Below are positions 15,759 through 26,923 of a stretch of DNA of 64,000 bases, in pieces. Below the pieces are notes generated by a model. The model was not told where the DNA came from, made no database searches, and was given only the letters and a program-made list of their open reading frames with translations. How positions within the stretch are numbered: position 1 is the stretch's first letter; each line of letters begins with the position of its first letter. The stretch lies in contig NZ_LDTB01000011.1 of the NCBI RefSeq assembly GCF_001476895.1, positions 1-64,000 on the forward strand, written 5' to 3'. Source of the DNA: Sphingomonas endophytica (GTDB lineage: Bacteria; Pseudomonadota; Alphaproteobacteria; Sphingomonadales; Sphingomonadaceae). A program made the translations under genes and the position numbers.

Positions 15759-16835
15759 TCACTGTCGATCGACCGCGCGCGCGGCGTCCGGCGACGTCGC
15801 GCACGCCCGGGGCGGCGCCGCGGACTCGCGCGTGACGAGTGCGTGGTCCAGCACGCGCGCGATGCACTGCCCTCCCTTGCCCGGGGCGGCCCGCATGTCA
15901 TCGATCAGAAGCCGCAGCGCTTCGCCCGCCAGTTCCTGAAGGGGTTGCCGGATCGTGGTGAGCGGCGGCCAGAGGGTCGTGGCAGCGGTGCTGTCGTCGA
16001 TCCCCGCGACGCTCAGGTCGCCCGGTACGTTCAGGTTCCGTCGATGCGCGACCGAGACGACGGCGGCGGCCATGTCGTCGTTGCTGGCCAGGATCGCGGT
16101 GGGCGGCACCGCGGCGTCCAGCAACTGCTCTCCGGCGACGAGGCCCGATGTATAGCTGAAGTCGCCCTGCGCGACGCGGATTTCCGCGCCCGCCGCCTGC
16201 GCGGCGGCGGTAAAGCCCGCCAGTCGCGCGATGCTGGCGCTCTGGTTGGGATTGCCGACGATGAAGCCGAGCCGGCGATGGCCGAGCGCGATCAGGTGCC
16301 GGGTCATGTCGTGTGCGGCGCGCTGATCGTCGATCCCGACCGAGATCGCGTCCGGCACCCGACCGGCCACCACCGCCATCGGCAGCCCGGCGGCACGGAG
16401 GATCTGTCGCACCTCCGCCGATTCGCCCAGCGGCGGCGTCAGGATCACGCCGCCGATCCCGGAGCCGATCAGCTGCTCGATCTCGGCATGGGTGGGCACC
16501 CCGCCGTTCTTTCCCTTCAAAAGGATCAGCTGCGCCGCGCGTGCCGACGCCTCCTCGAACACGCCCGCCAGGAAACCGCTCATGAACGCGGCGCTCGGAT
16601 TGGCGTAGATCACGCCGATCCGCAGTTCGCGCGCGGTGACGAGGCTGCGCGCGGACAGGTTCGGCGTATAGTTGAGCGCGCGGATCGTCGCGTTGACGGT
16701 CTCGCGGGTTTCGTCGCGGACGCCCGGGTCGCCGTTGATGACGCGCGACACCGTCATCGGCGACACGCCGGCCTGTCTGGCGACATCGATGATCGTCACC
16801 CCGCGGCGACGTCCTCTCGGCTGGGGCACGCTCAT
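15759..16835 (-). CDS. LacI-family transcriptional regulator of the xylan locus
   Basis: The 358-residue protein begins with a LacI HTH (VTIIDVARQAGVSPMTVSRVINGD) and hinge (NLSARSLVT), followed by the periplasmic-binding-like sensor domain (IGVIYANPSAAFMSG..., GHRRLGFIVGN, TAILASNDDMAAAV, TTIRQP). It would bind a sugar inducer and repress. Two palindromes of the LacI type (TGRTAACGTTACC) lie at 16978 and 21282, just before the transporter gene and before the TonB receptor gene; it is the obvious candidate to bind both. The start is assigned to the first ATG before the HTH. Confidence 0.92.
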   Translation of the reverse strand: MSVPQPRGRRRGVTIIDVARQAGVSPMTVSRVINGDPGVRDETRETVNATIRALNYTPNLSARSLVTARELRIGVIYANPSAAFMSGFLAGVFEEASARAAQLILLKGKNGGVPTHAEIEQLIGSGIGGVILTPPLGESAEVRQILRAAGLPMAVVAGRVPDAISVGIDDQRAAHDMTRHLIALGHRRLGFIVGNPNQSASIARLAGFTAAAQAAGAEIRVAQGDFSYTSGLVAGEQLLDAAVPPTAILASNDDMAAAVVSVAHRRNLNVPGDLSVAGIDDSTAATTLWPPLTTIRQPLQELAGEALRLLIDDMRAAPGKGGQCIARVLDHALVTRESAAPPRACATSPDAARAVDRQ

Positions 16836-16977
16836 CCCGTCATGGCACCGTCGACTGCCGCTGGTGCGCTTGAGCGGATCGATCTGCCTCGCGTCGGGCG
16901 GTCGCGTCAATCTCCGATCGTGTCGGTCGACGCGCGCAGGCACTTGTCAGGACCACCCCCGCACGGGTACGAGGCGT

Positions 16978-16991
16978 TGATAACGTTACCA
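16978..16991. promoter_or_regulatory. LacI-type operator before the transporter gene
   Basis: TGATAACGTTACCA is a 14-base palindrome (one mismatched pair) with the central AACGTT and CG step typical of LacI-family sites. It sits directly before the ribosome-binding site of the MFS gene and about 140 bases before the divergent lacI-type gene. Confidence 0.75.
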
Positions 16992-17003
16992 TGGAGGGGC
17001 GGG

Positions 17004-18245
17004 GTGGCACGATTTCCCTACGTGCGCTGGACGATCATCGCGCTGTTCGTGGTCGCGATGGTCATCAATTATCTCGCGCGCAGCGTGCTGGGGGTCGCCG
17101 CGCCCGCGATCATGGCCGAGCAGGCGATCTCGTCGGAGCAATATTCCTGGATCACCGGCGCGTTCCAGCTCGGCATCATGTTCCAGCCGGTGGCGGGCTA
17201 TCTGCTCGACGTGATCGGGCTGAAGATCGGCTTCACGCTGTTCGTCGCCTTGTGGTCGCTCATCACGATCGGCCACGGGCTGGCGAGCGGCTGGATGGGA
17301 TTCGCGGGGCTGCGCGGTGCGCTGGGGCTGGTCGAAGGCTCGGCGCAGCCCGCCGGCATGAAGGTGGTGGCGGAATGGTTTCCGGCGCGCGAACGCGGCG
17401 TGGCGGGGGGTATCTACCAGATCGGCGCTTCGTTCGGCGCGGTGTTCGCGCCGCCCCTGGTCGCCTGGGCGATCCTCTACGACAGCTGGCGCGCGGCGTT
17501 CTTCGTGGCGGGTGGCCTTGGCCTCGCATGGGTGTTGCTCTGGCTGCTCTGGTATGCGCCGCCCGCCCGCCATCGCCTGATCTCCGCGCAGGAACGGCAC
17601 CTGATCGCGGAGGGGCAGGAGGTCGCGCTGGCAAGCCGGCGCCGCCGCCCGCCGCTCGGCGAACTGCTCCGCCGCCGCAACCTGTGGACGATCGCCGCCG
17701 CGCGCTTCCTCGCCGATCCGGTCTGGGGGATGCTGTCGCTGTGGATGCCGCTGTACCTCGTCCAGGTGCGGCATTTCGACCTCCGGCAGATCGCGCTGTT
17801 CGCCTGGCTGCCGTTCCTCGCCGCCGATCTCGGCTGCCTGTTCGGGCCCGCCGTGGTGGCGTGGCTGCAACGTCGCGGCATCGGCCTCATCGACGCGCGG
17901 CGCTGGGCCTTCACGCTCGGTGCGGTGCTGATGACGGGCATGATCTTCGTCGGCACCGTGACCAGCCCCGTCGTCGCGATCGCCTTGCTGTGCCTCGGCG
18001 GTTTCGCGCACCAGACGCTGTCGGTCACGGTCATCACGATGGTGTCAGACCTGTTCCCGCAGGATCAGGTCGCCACCGCGACCGGCATCTCGGGCACCGC
18101 CGCCAATCTGGGCGTGCTGCTCTTCACGCTGGGGCTGGGATCGCTGGTCGATCAGGTCGGATACCAGCCCTTCTTCATCCTGCTCGGCCTGCTTGATCTG
18201 GCCGGTGCCGTGCTGCTCTGGACGAATATCCGAAAGCCGACATGA
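17004..18245 (+). CDS. MFS transporter (sugar/sugar-acid type)
   Basis: The start is a GTG with GGAGG six bases upstream; the reading frame is open far beyond it, but the upstream part is antisense to the lacI gene. The 413-residue protein has about 12 membrane helices. It shows the MFS helix 2-4 region (GAFQLGIMFQPVAGYLLDVIGLK, then GLVEGSAQPAGMKVVAEWFPARERG), close to ACS/hexuronate transporter types. It probably imports an oligosaccharide product or sugar acid released by the esterases and GH43 enzyme. The operator just upstream implies LacI control. Its stop overlaps the GH43 start (ATGA). Confidence 0.87.
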   Translation: MARFPYVRWTIIALFVVAMVINYLARSVLGVAAPAIMAEQAISSEQYSWITGAFQLGIMFQPVAGYLLDVIGLKIGFTLFVALWSLITIGHGLASGWMGFAGLRGALGLVEGSAQPAGMKVVAEWFPARERGVAGGIYQIGASFGAVFAPPLVAWAILYDSWRAAFFVAGGLGLAWVLLWLLWYAPPARHRLISAQERHLIAEGQEVALASRRRRPPLGELLRRRNLWTIAAARFLADPVWGMLSLWMPLYLVQVRHFDLRQIALFAWLPFLAADLGCLFGPAVVAWLQRRGIGLIDARRWAFTLGAVLMTGMIFVGTVTSPVVAIALLCLGGFAHQTLSVTVITMVSDLFPQDQVATATGISGTAANLGVLLFTLGLGSLVDQVGYQPFFILLGLLDLAGAVLLWTNIRKPT

Positions 18246-19849
18246 CCCTTCGCAATCCCATCCTGCGCGGTTTCCATCCGGATCCCTCGATCGTGCGCGT
18301 CGGCGATGACTATTACCTCGCCACCTCCACATTCGAATGGTTGCCCGGTGTGCGGATCCACCATTCGCGCGATCTGGCCGACTGGCGGCTCGTCGCGCGT
18401 CCACTCGACCGGCCCAGCCAGATCGACCTGCGCGGCGATCCGGATTCGTGCGGTGTGTGGGCCGCGGATCTCAGCCACGCCGACGGCCGCTTCCACCTCG
18501 TCTACACCGATGTGAAGCGATACGGGCGGACCACCGTCGACGGGGCGGTCGGCGTGTCGCTGCGCGATTTCCACAATTACTGGGTCTGGTGCGACCGCAT
18601 CGACGGCGAATGGTCCGACCCCGTCCATCTGAACAGCAGCGGCTTCGACCCGGCATTGTTCCACGACGACGACGGGCGAAGCTGGCTCCTCAACATGTTG
18701 TGGGATCACCGGCCGGGGCGCCCGCGCTTTGGCGGGATCGTCATCCAGGAACTGGACAGGACGGCGGGCGGCCTCGTCGGCGAACGCCGCGTCATCTTCG
18801 GCGGCACCGCGCTGGGCTTTACCGAGGGGCCGCACCTCTACAAGCGCGACGGCTGGTACCATCTGCTGGTCGCGGAAGGCGGAACCGAGCGCAACCATGC
18901 GGTGGTGATGGCCCGGTCGCGCCAGCTGTTCGGGCCCTATGAGGTGCATCCCGACGGACCGGTGCTTACCGCGCGGGGTCGCCCGGACGCCGCGTTGCAG
19001 CGCACCGGCCACGGCGATCTCGTCGAAGCGCCCGACGGCACCACATGGCTGACCTATCTCTGCGGGCGCCCGCTGCCCGCCAGCGACCGTTGCGTGCTGG
19101 GTCGCGAGACCGCGATCCAGCCGGTCGAATGGGGCGAGGACGGCTGGCTGCGCACGCTCGACGGCGCGGCGATGCCGATGATCGAGGTGCCCGGCGGTGT
19201 GCCGACCACGCCGCACCCGCCGACACGATCCTTCGCCCGCTTCACCGGCGCGACGCTGCCGCCCGAATTCCAGTGGCTGCGCACGCCCTATCCGGACGAC
19301 ATCTTCAGCCTCTCGGCACGGCCCGGATGGCTGCGGCTGCATGGCCGCGAGTCGATCGGCAGCCACTTCACCCAGGCGCTGGTCGCGCGGCGGCAGCAGG
19401 CGTTCCGCTACAGCGCCGAGACATGGATGGACTATCGCCCGGACCATTTCCAGCAGGCGGCGGGGCTGGTCTGCTACTATAACGCGACCAAGTTTCACTA
19501 CCTCCACGTCACCGCCGACGACCGGGGCGCTCGGGTGTTGCAGGTGCTGTCGGTCCTGCCGATCGGCGACGGTGTGAGCGCCACGACTGATCCGGTCGCG
19601 ATCGGAGAGGGCGCGGTCGCGCTGCGCGTCGATGTGGATAACGAGGCGCTTCGCTTCGGTTATCGCGTGGGCGAGGACGCGGAATGGACGTGGCTGGACG
19701 CGGTCTTCGCCGCGGACCCGCTGTCGGACGAAGCCACGATCGCGGGCCTTCCCAATTTCACCGGCACCTTCGTCGGCATGGCGTGCCAGGACGTGTCCGG
19801 CGCGGGCAAGGCCGCTGACTTCGCCTATTTCCATTATGTCGAGGCATGA
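18242..19849 (+). CDS. GH43 beta-xylosidase / alpha-arabinofuranosidase
   Basis: The 535-residue protein is a five-blade beta-propeller glycosidase of family GH43. The likely catalytic set is Asp14 (FHPDPS, base), Asp136 (GFDPALF) and Glu195 (TEGPHLY, acid). After residue about 320 comes the C-terminal beta-sandwich seen in xylosidases (FSLSARPGWLRLHG, FRYSAETWMDY, then GLVCYYN). No signal peptide is present, so it should act in the cytoplasm on imported oligosaccharides. It is translationally coupled to the MFS gene upstream. Substrate is most likely xylo- or arabinoxylo-oligosaccharide. Confidence 0.92.
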   Translation: MTLRNPILRGFHPDPSIVRVGDDYYLATSTFEWLPGVRIHHSRDLADWRLVARPLDRPSQIDLRGDPDSCGVWAADLSHADGRFHLVYTDVKRYGRTTVDGAVGVSLRDFHNYWVWCDRIDGEWSDPVHLNSSGFDPALFHDDDGRSWLLNMLWDHRPGRPRFGGIVIQELDRTAGGLVGERRVIFGGTALGFTEGPHLYKRDGWYHLLVAEGGTERNHAVVMARSRQLFGPYEVHPDGPVLTARGRPDAALQRTGHGDLVEAPDGTTWLTYLCGRPLPASDRCVLGRETAIQPVEWGEDGWLRTLDGAAMPMIEVPGGVPTTPHPPTRSFARFTGATLPPEFQWLRTPYPDDIFSLSARPGWLRLHGRESIGSHFTQALVARRQQAFRYSAETWMDYRPDHFQQAAGLVCYYNATKFHYLHVTADDRGARVLQVLSVLPIGDGVSATTDPVAIGEGAVALRVDVDNEALRFGYRVGEDAEWTWLDAVFAADPLSDEATIAGLPNFTGTFVGMACQDVSGAGKAADFAYFHYVEA

Positions 19850-19925
19850 CCGCACCGTTCGTTGCCCCCGCCAACAACATCGAAGGTTGCGGCCTCTAAT
19901 CAATGCTGTAGAAGATATCAGATAG

Positions 19926-21179
<1,254 letters not shown>

Positions 21180-21249
21180 TCCCGGGCGACCGGGCGGCGG
21201 TATGCACCGCCACGGGTCGCGCGAAAGAGAAAATGCTTTCGCTATTGTA

Positions 21250-21295
21250 TTGACAAGATGATCTCCGAGTATAGTGTTTGATGGTAACGTTACCG
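21250..21295 (+). promoter_or_regulatory. Promoter and LacI-type operator before the TonB receptor
   Basis: In the 393-base gap before the receptor gene, TTGACA (21250) could be a -35 and TATAGT (21270) a -10, although the 14-base spacing is short. TGGTAACGTTACCG at 21282-21295 follows directly and shares the TAACGTTACC core with the site at 16978. The rest of the gap (about 270 bases up to the start codon) is a long leader in which I see no gene. Confidence 0.7.
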
Positions 21296-21572
21296 TACTG
21301 CTGACAGGTAGCTTCTGAAACTTTGGCGCGCGCGTGCCGAAGGTGAGGGAAATGCCGTCCAAGAATTCACGTGATGAATATTGCCAAGAGGCGACGTTCG
21401 TCATGATCGAGGATTTGTGCTCGTCGCGCATGCGCACCCTCAGATGTGTTCCGGGACGGCCCGATGCGTGCGGTGATGAAGGGCTGGGCGGTAATGGCGC
21501 CCGGCGATGACAAGACGAGGCGGCCCAATGACCGCCCGCGACGCAGCGACATAACAAGGGAGTTAGGGGAAG

Positions 21573-24500
21573 ATGATGACAGCGTTGATCGACAGGCGCC
21601 GTGCCCGCATGCGGACCGGCGTGGCCGCCATCGCCCTGATCGCCGCCGGTGCCATGCCGTCGCTCGCGGCGGCGCAATCGGCACCTGCCGGGCAGGAGGC
21701 GGGTGCCGCGACGACACCGCCCGAGGTGCCCGCGCAGCTCGACACCACCGCCGGTTCCACCGCGCTGCCCGACCCGGCCAGCCAGGCGACGACGGACGAC
21801 GACACCGCGCGCGACGTGATCGTCACCGGCTCGCGCATCACGACCGGCGGCTTCACCGCGCCGACCCCCACGACCGTGATCGACTCGGGCGCGATCGCCG
21901 CCAACGCCCAGCCGAACGTCTTCACGACCATCTCGCAACTGCCTTCGCTACAGGGATCGACGGGGACGAGCGTCAACACCTTCAGCACGTCGAGCGGCGC
22001 GCAGGGCCTCAGTTCGTTCTCGCTGCGCGGGGTCGGCGCGATCCGCACGCTCACCCTGATCGACGGCCAGCGCGTCGTCGGCGCCAACGTCACCGGCGTC
22101 CCCGATGTCAGCCAGTTCCCGCAATTGCTGATCAAGCGCGTCGACGTGGTGAACGGCGGCGCCTCGGCCTCCTATGGCTCGGACGCGGTCGGCGGCGTGG
22201 TGAACTTCATCACCGACACTCGGTTCAAGGGCGTGAAGGGCAACGTCCAGGGCGGCATCACCGATTACGGCGACAACGAGCAGGTGCTGGTCCAGCTCGC
22301 CGCGGGCACCAGCCTGCTCGACGACCGGCTGCACATCGTCGGCAGCACCGAATATGCCCGTGACGAGGGCGTCGGCGGCGGCGAGTTCGGCATCGGTCTG
22401 GCGGGCGGCCGCGACTGGTTCAAACAGACGACGCTGGTGAACCGCAACGTCACCAACGACGGTTCGCCGCAATATGTGCTGCGCGACTATGCGCAGTCGA
22501 TCACCTTCACCAAATACGGCCTGATCACCGCCGGCCCGTTGCAGGGCATCGCCTTCGACCAGTCGGGCAAGCCGTTCCAGTTCCAATATGGCTCGAACGG
22601 CGTGCCGTCGCGGACGTCGTCGGGTGCGGTCCTCGGCTGTTTCGCGGGCTTCTGCCAGGGCGGCGACCTGTCCGGCAACGTCGATGCCGGACGCTCGCTG
22701 CTGTCCGGGCTGGAGCGGCTGAACAGCTACGGCCGGATCGGTTTCGACTTCGCGCCGGATAACGAGATCTATGTCACCGCCAACATCGCGCAGGTGAAGA
22801 CCAACAACCAGCCGGTCGGCGGGCAGAACCGCCCGGCGCTGACGATCCAGTGCGCCAACCCTTATGTCCCGGCGGAGATCAAGTCGGCGTGCGCGACGGC
22901 GAACATCACGCAATTCCAGTTCGGCACCAGCAACGCCGCGCTCGGCAACACGCAGGTGCATACCGACCGTCGCCAGTATCGCTTCGTGGTCGGCGCGAAG
23001 GGGCGGCAGCCGGTGTTCGGATCGGACTGGAGCTACGACATCTATGTCGAACACGGCACCAACCGTACCCGGATCGACGTCGACAACATCCTGCTGACGC
23101 AGCGCTACAACAACGCCATCAATGCCGTCACGCTGGACGGCGCGATCGTCTGCGCCAATCCCGTAGCGCGTGCCGCCGGCTGCCAGCCGCTGAACGTCTT
23201 CGGCGGCAATCCGTCGCAGCAGGCGCTCGACTATGTGATGCCGGCCAACGGCCCGCGCCAGCGCACGCGCCAGACGCAGGACGTCGCCAGCCTCAACTTC
23301 TCGGGATCGCCGTTCAGTTCGTGGGCGGGGCCGGTGTCGGTCGCGTTCGGTGCCGAGTTCCGCCACGAATATTACAAGGTCACCGCCGATCCGTACGGCG
23401 CGGGCATCGACAATCAGCCGTATGATTCGATCTATCCGGCGGATCCGGTGCAGCTGCCGGCGGGCAACAACTGGTATGCCGGCAATTACAAGAACGGCTC
23501 CGGCGCCTATAGCGTGAAGGAGGCCTTCATCGAGGTCGACGTGCCGCTGCTCAACGGCGATTCGGTCGGCCGCGCCAGCGTCAACGGCGCCGCGCGCGTC
23601 ACGGACTACAGCACCTCCGGCACGGTATGGGCGTGGAAGGTCGGCGGCACCTGGGATCTGCCGATCGACGGGCTCCGGCTGCGCGGCGTCACCTCGCGCG
23701 ACGTGCGCGCGCCCAACCTGTCGGAGCTGTTCGCCGCGCCGGTCACGACCACGCAGCCGAACTTCTTCGATCCGTTCCGCAACGTGAACGTGCTGGCGAT
23801 CCAGAACACGATCGGCAATCCCAACCTGACGCCGGAGATCGCGCGCAATACCACCGCCGGCATCGCCTTCTCCGGATCGAGCTGGCTGCCCGGGCTCAGC
23901 CTGTCGTTCGACTGGTACAAGCTGAAGATCACCGACGTCATCTCCAGCCTGGGCGCGGGCGACATCGTCGACCTCTGCTATCGCAACATCCTGCCGGGCA
24001 CGTGCAGCGCATTCAACCTGAACAACCAGAACGGCCCGAACTTCATCAACGTACAGGCGTTCAACCTCGCGTCGATCGACACGTCAGGATACGATATCGA
24101 GGCGAGCTATCGCTGGCAGCGTCCGCTCGGCCTGCCGGGCCGGCTGACGGTACGCGCGCTGGCGACGCACATCAGCAGGTTCGTCACCGACACCGGGCTG
24201 AACGGGACCATCCCCAACGATACCGCCGGGGTGAACACCGGCAACACGCCCGACTGGAAGTGGCTGGCGGTGCAGACCTATGAAGGCGACAACTTCTCGC
24301 TGCTGCTTCAGGAACGGTGGTTCAGCGACGGCGTGCTCGGGAACCAATATGTCGTCTGCCAGCCCGGCACCTGTCCCGAATCGACCAACAAGCACCCGAC
24401 GATCGACCAGAACTTCATGCCGGGCGCCTTCTACATGGATGTCGGCGGCACCTACAACATCTCCAGGGCGGTGACCGCCTATGCCAAGGTCGACAACCTC

Positions 24501-24599
24501 TTCAACCGCGATCCGGCCAAGTCGCCGTTCTTCGTCAACCCGGCGCTGTACGACGTGCTGGGCCGCACCTACCGACTGGGTGTGCGCTTCAGCTTCTGA
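21573..24599 (+). CDS. TonB-dependent receptor (oligosaccharide uptake)
   Basis: The 1008-residue protein starts with a signal peptide (ending SLAAAQ) and a low-complexity segment. The plug domain follows (VIVTGSRI, TISQLPSLQGSTG, LRGVGAIRTLTLIDGQRVVG, VDVVNGGASASYGSDAVGGVVNF), then a long beta-barrel ending in the aromatic terminus RLGVRFSF. GGGGAAG precedes the ATG. Its LacI operator and neighbours make it the outer membrane importer of xylan oligosaccharides. It is the last gene of this locus. Confidence 0.95.
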   Translation: MMTALIDRRRARMRTGVAAIALIAAGAMPSLAAAQSAPAGQEAGAATTPPEVPAQLDTTAGSTALPDPASQATTDDDTARDVIVTGSRITTGGFTAPTPTTVIDSGAIAANAQPNVFTTISQLPSLQGSTGTSVNTFSTSSGAQGLSSFSLRGVGAIRTLTLIDGQRVVGANVTGVPDVSQFPQLLIKRVDVVNGGASASYGSDAVGGVVNFITDTRFKGVKGNVQGGITDYGDNEQVLVQLAAGTSLLDDRLHIVGSTEYARDEGVGGGEFGIGLAGGRDWFKQTTLVNRNVTNDGSPQYVLRDYAQSITFTKYGLITAGPLQGIAFDQSGKPFQFQYGSNGVPSRTSSGAVLGCFAGFCQGGDLSGNVDAGRSLLSGLERLNSYGRIGFDFAPDNEIYVTANIAQVKTNNQPVGGQNRPALTIQCANPYVPAEIKSACATANITQFQFGTSNAALGNTQVHTDRRQYRFVVGAKGRQPVFGSDWSYDIYVEHGTNRTRIDVDNILLTQRYNNAINAVTLDGAIVCANPVARAAGCQPLNVFGGNPSQQALDYVMPANGPRQRTRQTQDVASLNFSGSPFSSWAGPVSVAFGAEFRHEYYKVTADPYGAGIDNQPYDSIYPADPVQLPAGNNWYAGNYKNGSGAYSVKEAFIEVDVPLLNGDSVGRASVNGAARVTDYSTSGTVWAWKVGGTWDLPIDGLRLRGVTSRDVRAPNLSELFAAPVTTTQPNFFDPFRNVNVLAIQNTIGNPNLTPEIARNTTAGIAFSGSSWLPGLSLSFDWYKLKITDVISSLGAGDIVDLCYRNILPGTCSAFNLNNQNGPNFINVQAFNLASIDTSGYDIEASYRWQRPLGLPGRLTVRALATHISRFVTDTGLNGTIPNDTAGVNTGNTPDWKWLAVQTYEGDNFSLLLQERWFSDGVLGNQYVVCQPGTCPESTNKHPTIDQNFMPGAFYMDVGGTYNISRAVTAYAKVDNLFNRDPAKSPFFVNPALYDVLGRTYRLGVRFSF

Positions 24600-24666
24600 T
24601 GTCGGCGGGGGCACGCGCGTCGTCGCGCGTCCCCTGTCACCGCGGCATCTTACGCGCGGCGTTCAA

Positions 24667-24678
24667 ACCCTATATGAT
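24667..24678. promoter_or_regulatory. Candidate GntR operator, site 1
   Basis: ACCCTATATGAT matches the palindrome ATC-N-TATA-N-GAT (read on the minus strand as ATCATATAGGGT) at all but one conserved position. It lies 36 bases before the GntR gene, suggesting self-regulation. Confidence 0.6.
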
Positions 24679-24713
24679 CGGGTTTCCTTTTCCCCCGGAA
24701 CGGCGAACCCGAC

Positions 24714-25430
24714 TTGCGGCAGATCGACACGAAGCGTCCCGTCACGGCGACCTCCCGCGCAGCGCGCCCGGCGCCGGTGACGACGATGGTGGAGCGGGCG
24801 TACGACCATCTGCTCTACATGCTGATGAGCCTGAAGATCGCCCCCGGCGAGCGTATCGCGATCGACACGGTGGCGCGTCAGCTGGGCATCTCGCAGACGC
24901 CGGTGCGCGAGGCGATGAGCCAGCTCGAGGCCGAGAAGCTGGTCTACAAGATGCCGAACGTCGGCTATCGCGCCAGCCCGCAGATGACGCGCGCGGAGGT
25001 GCGGGATCTCTATACGCTGCGCCAGTTGATCGAGCCCTATGCCGCGGCGCGTGCGGCGGAGGCGATGACCGACACCGCGATCCAGACGTTGCGCGCGATC
25101 GGTCAGGACATGTCGAGCGTGGTGGAGGGCGACGCGCGCGCCTATTCCCGCTTCGCAGAGGCCGATGCCGCGCTCCACCGGCTGATCGCGACCGGCAGCG
25201 GCAATCGCCTGATCGCCGAAACGATCGACCGCCTTCATGCCCACCTCCATATCTTCCGCGCCCTCTATGCCACCAATGCCCCGCACGAGGCCGCGCGGGA
25301 ACATCGCGCGATCATCGACGCGCTGGTGGCGCATGACGCGGCGGCGGCCGAGCGCGCGGTCCGCCACCATCTCGAATGTTCGCAGCAGCGGATGGACGCC
25401 GTGCTGGCGCAGGGTGCGGCAAGCGACTGA
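24714..25430 (+). CDS. GntR-family regulator with FCD domain
   Basis: The 238-residue protein has a GntR winged helix (AYDHLLYMLMSLKIAPGERI, QLGISQTPVREAMSQLEAEKLV) and the all-helical FCD ligand domain (DLYTLRQLIEPYAA, FAEADAALHRLI, H near HAHLHIF, EHRAIIDALVAHDAAAAERAVRHHLE). FCD proteins bind small carboxylates or their metal complexes. The start is a TTG without a strong ribosome site; an ATG at residue 25 is the alternative and leaves the HTH intact. It heads the catabolic cluster and is the best candidate to bind the four shared palindromes. Confidence 0.88.
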   Translation: MRQIDTKRPVTATSRAARPAPVTTMVERAYDHLLYMLMSLKIAPGERIAIDTVARQLGISQTPVREAMSQLEAEKLVYKMPNVGYRASPQMTRAEVRDLYTLRQLIEPYAAARAAEAMTDTAIQTLRAIGQDMSSVVEGDARAYSRFAEADAALHRLIATGSGNRLIAETIDRLHAHLHIFRALYATNAPHEAAREHRAIIDALVAHDAAAAERAVRHHLECSQQRMDAVLAQGAASD

Positions 25431-25490
25431 CAACATTCGCGTTCATTGTCGCTCCGCTGCTTGACAGCCATCGGAGCCGCCCCTAGTCAG

Positions 25491-25502
25491 ATCATATAGG
25501 AT
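25491..25502. promoter_or_regulatory. Candidate GntR operator, site 2
   Basis: ATCATATAGGAT, a full match to ATC-N-TATA-N-GAT, lies 31 bases before the amidohydrolase gene. TTGACA occurs 24 bases upstream of it (25461), so the palindrome would sit around the transcription start of a repressible promoter. Confidence 0.7.
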
Positions 25503-25522
25503 ATGACCTGGGGAGGAGTGCG

Positions 25523-26923
25523 ATGCGGCGAATTCGTCCGGCTCGCGCGTGGGCGTCGACCCGCGTCGGCGTCGCGTTGGTGGCGCTGTGTCTCGGTGGC
25601 ACGGCGACGGCCGAGACGGTGGTTCTCGACCATGTCACGCTGTTCGATGGCACCGGCCGCGCGCCGCGCGCGGATCAGTCGCTCGTCATGACCGATGGCC
25701 GCATCACCTGGGTCGGCCCGGCCCGCCGCCGCCCCGCCCCGACAGGGGCCATCGTCACCGACCTGCGCGGCAAGTTCCTGATGCCCGGCCTGATCGACAG
25801 CCATGTCCATCTCGGGCTCGTCGATGGCGTCGACCAGAGCTTCACCCGCTATTACGACCGCGCGAACGTCGAGCAGCAGTTGAAACTCTATGCCGCTTAC
25901 GGCGTCACCTCAGTCTACACGCTCGGCACCGACGGCGATCTGATCCATCAGGTGATCGCCGATCAGCGTCGCATCGGGCGGATCGACATGGCGCGCGCCT
26001 ATACCGCCGGTCGCGGGGTGGTCTACAAGGGCAGCTACGGCGGCGTGCCGGGGCTGGAGCAGTCGGTCGCCACCCCTGCCGAGGCGACCGCGATGGTCCG
26101 GCGGGAAACCGCCAAGGGCGACGATTTCGTCAAGCTGTGGATGGACGACGAATTCGGCACCGTCGCGCGGCGGATGCCCTATCCGGTCAGCCGGGCGGTG
26201 ATCGACGCCGCGCATGCGGCCGGGCGGAAGGCGGCGGCGCACATCTTCTATTACGACAATGCCGCCGAACTGACCCGGCAGGGCGTCGATGTCTTCATGC
26301 ATCAGGTCCGCGATCGCGTCGCCGATCCGGCGCTGGCCACCGCGATGAAACGGCGCGGCACGTGGCAGCTCGCCTCGACGCTCAGCCGCGAGGCGAGCTT
26401 CACCTACACCCTGCTGCCCTTCGTGGACGAGCCGTTCTTCGCGCGCGGGGTCGCCCCCGCGACGATCGCCACGCTGAAGAGTGCCGAGCGGCGGCAGAAG
26501 CTTGCCGCATCGCCGCTGTTTCCCAAATATCCGCCGGTGCTGCGCAACGCGATGACGAGCCTCGCCGCCGAGGCGAGGGCCGGGGTGCGGTATGGCATGG
26601 GCACCGACAGCGGGCCGACCGCGCGCTTTCCCGGCTATTTCGCGCATTGGGAACTGGAACTGATGGTCGCGGCCGGGCTCACCCCGCTACAGGCGCTGAC
26701 CGCCGCGACCGGCACCAACGCCGGCTTCCTGCGCGAGAACGAAAGCGGCGTGTTGCGCCCCGGCAAATGGGCCGACCTGCTCGTGCTCGATCGCGATCCG
26801 ACGCGCGACATCCGCAACACGCGCGCGATCAGCGCGGTCTATGTCGCCGGACGCAAGGTGCCGACGATCTGGGAGACCTGCGTCGGCCGCGCCCCCGACG
26901 CCTGCGGCGCGGCGAAGCCGTGA
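25523..26923 (+). CDS. Secreted metal-dependent amidohydrolase
   Basis: The 466-residue protein has a signal peptide (WASTRVGVALVALCLGGTATAE) and an amidohydrolase barrel: LMPGLIDSHVHLG metal motif (H-x-H), KLWMDDE lysine, AAHIFYYDNA histidine, MGTDSGP aspartate. The C-terminal small domain is present (ENESGVLRPGKWADLLVLDRDP). It belongs with imidazolonepropionase-like and Xaa-Pro dipeptidase-like exported amidohydrolases. It may open a lactam, amide or lactone before uptake; the substrate is not evident. A shared operator lies upstream, and its stop overlaps the start of the transporter gene. Confidence 0.86.
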   Translation: MRRIRPARAWASTRVGVALVALCLGGTATAETVVLDHVTLFDGTGRAPRADQSLVMTDGRITWVGPARRRPAPTGAIVTDLRGKFLMPGLIDSHVHLGLVDGVDQSFTRYYDRANVEQQLKLYAAYGVTSVYTLGTDGDLIHQVIADQRRIGRIDMARAYTAGRGVVYKGSYGGVPGLEQSVATPAEATAMVRRETAKGDDFVKLWMDDEFGTVARRMPYPVSRAVIDAAHAAGRKAAAHIFYYDNAAELTRQGVDVFMHQVRDRVADPALATAMKRRGTWQLASTLSREASFTYTLLPFVDEPFFARGVAPATIATLKSAERRQKLAASPLFPKYPPVLRNAMTSLAAEARAGVRYGMGTDSGPTARFPGYFAHWELELMVAAGLTPLQALTAATGTNAGFLRENESGVLRPGKWADLLVLDRDPTRDIRNTRAISAVYVAGRKVPTIWETCVGRAPDACGAAKP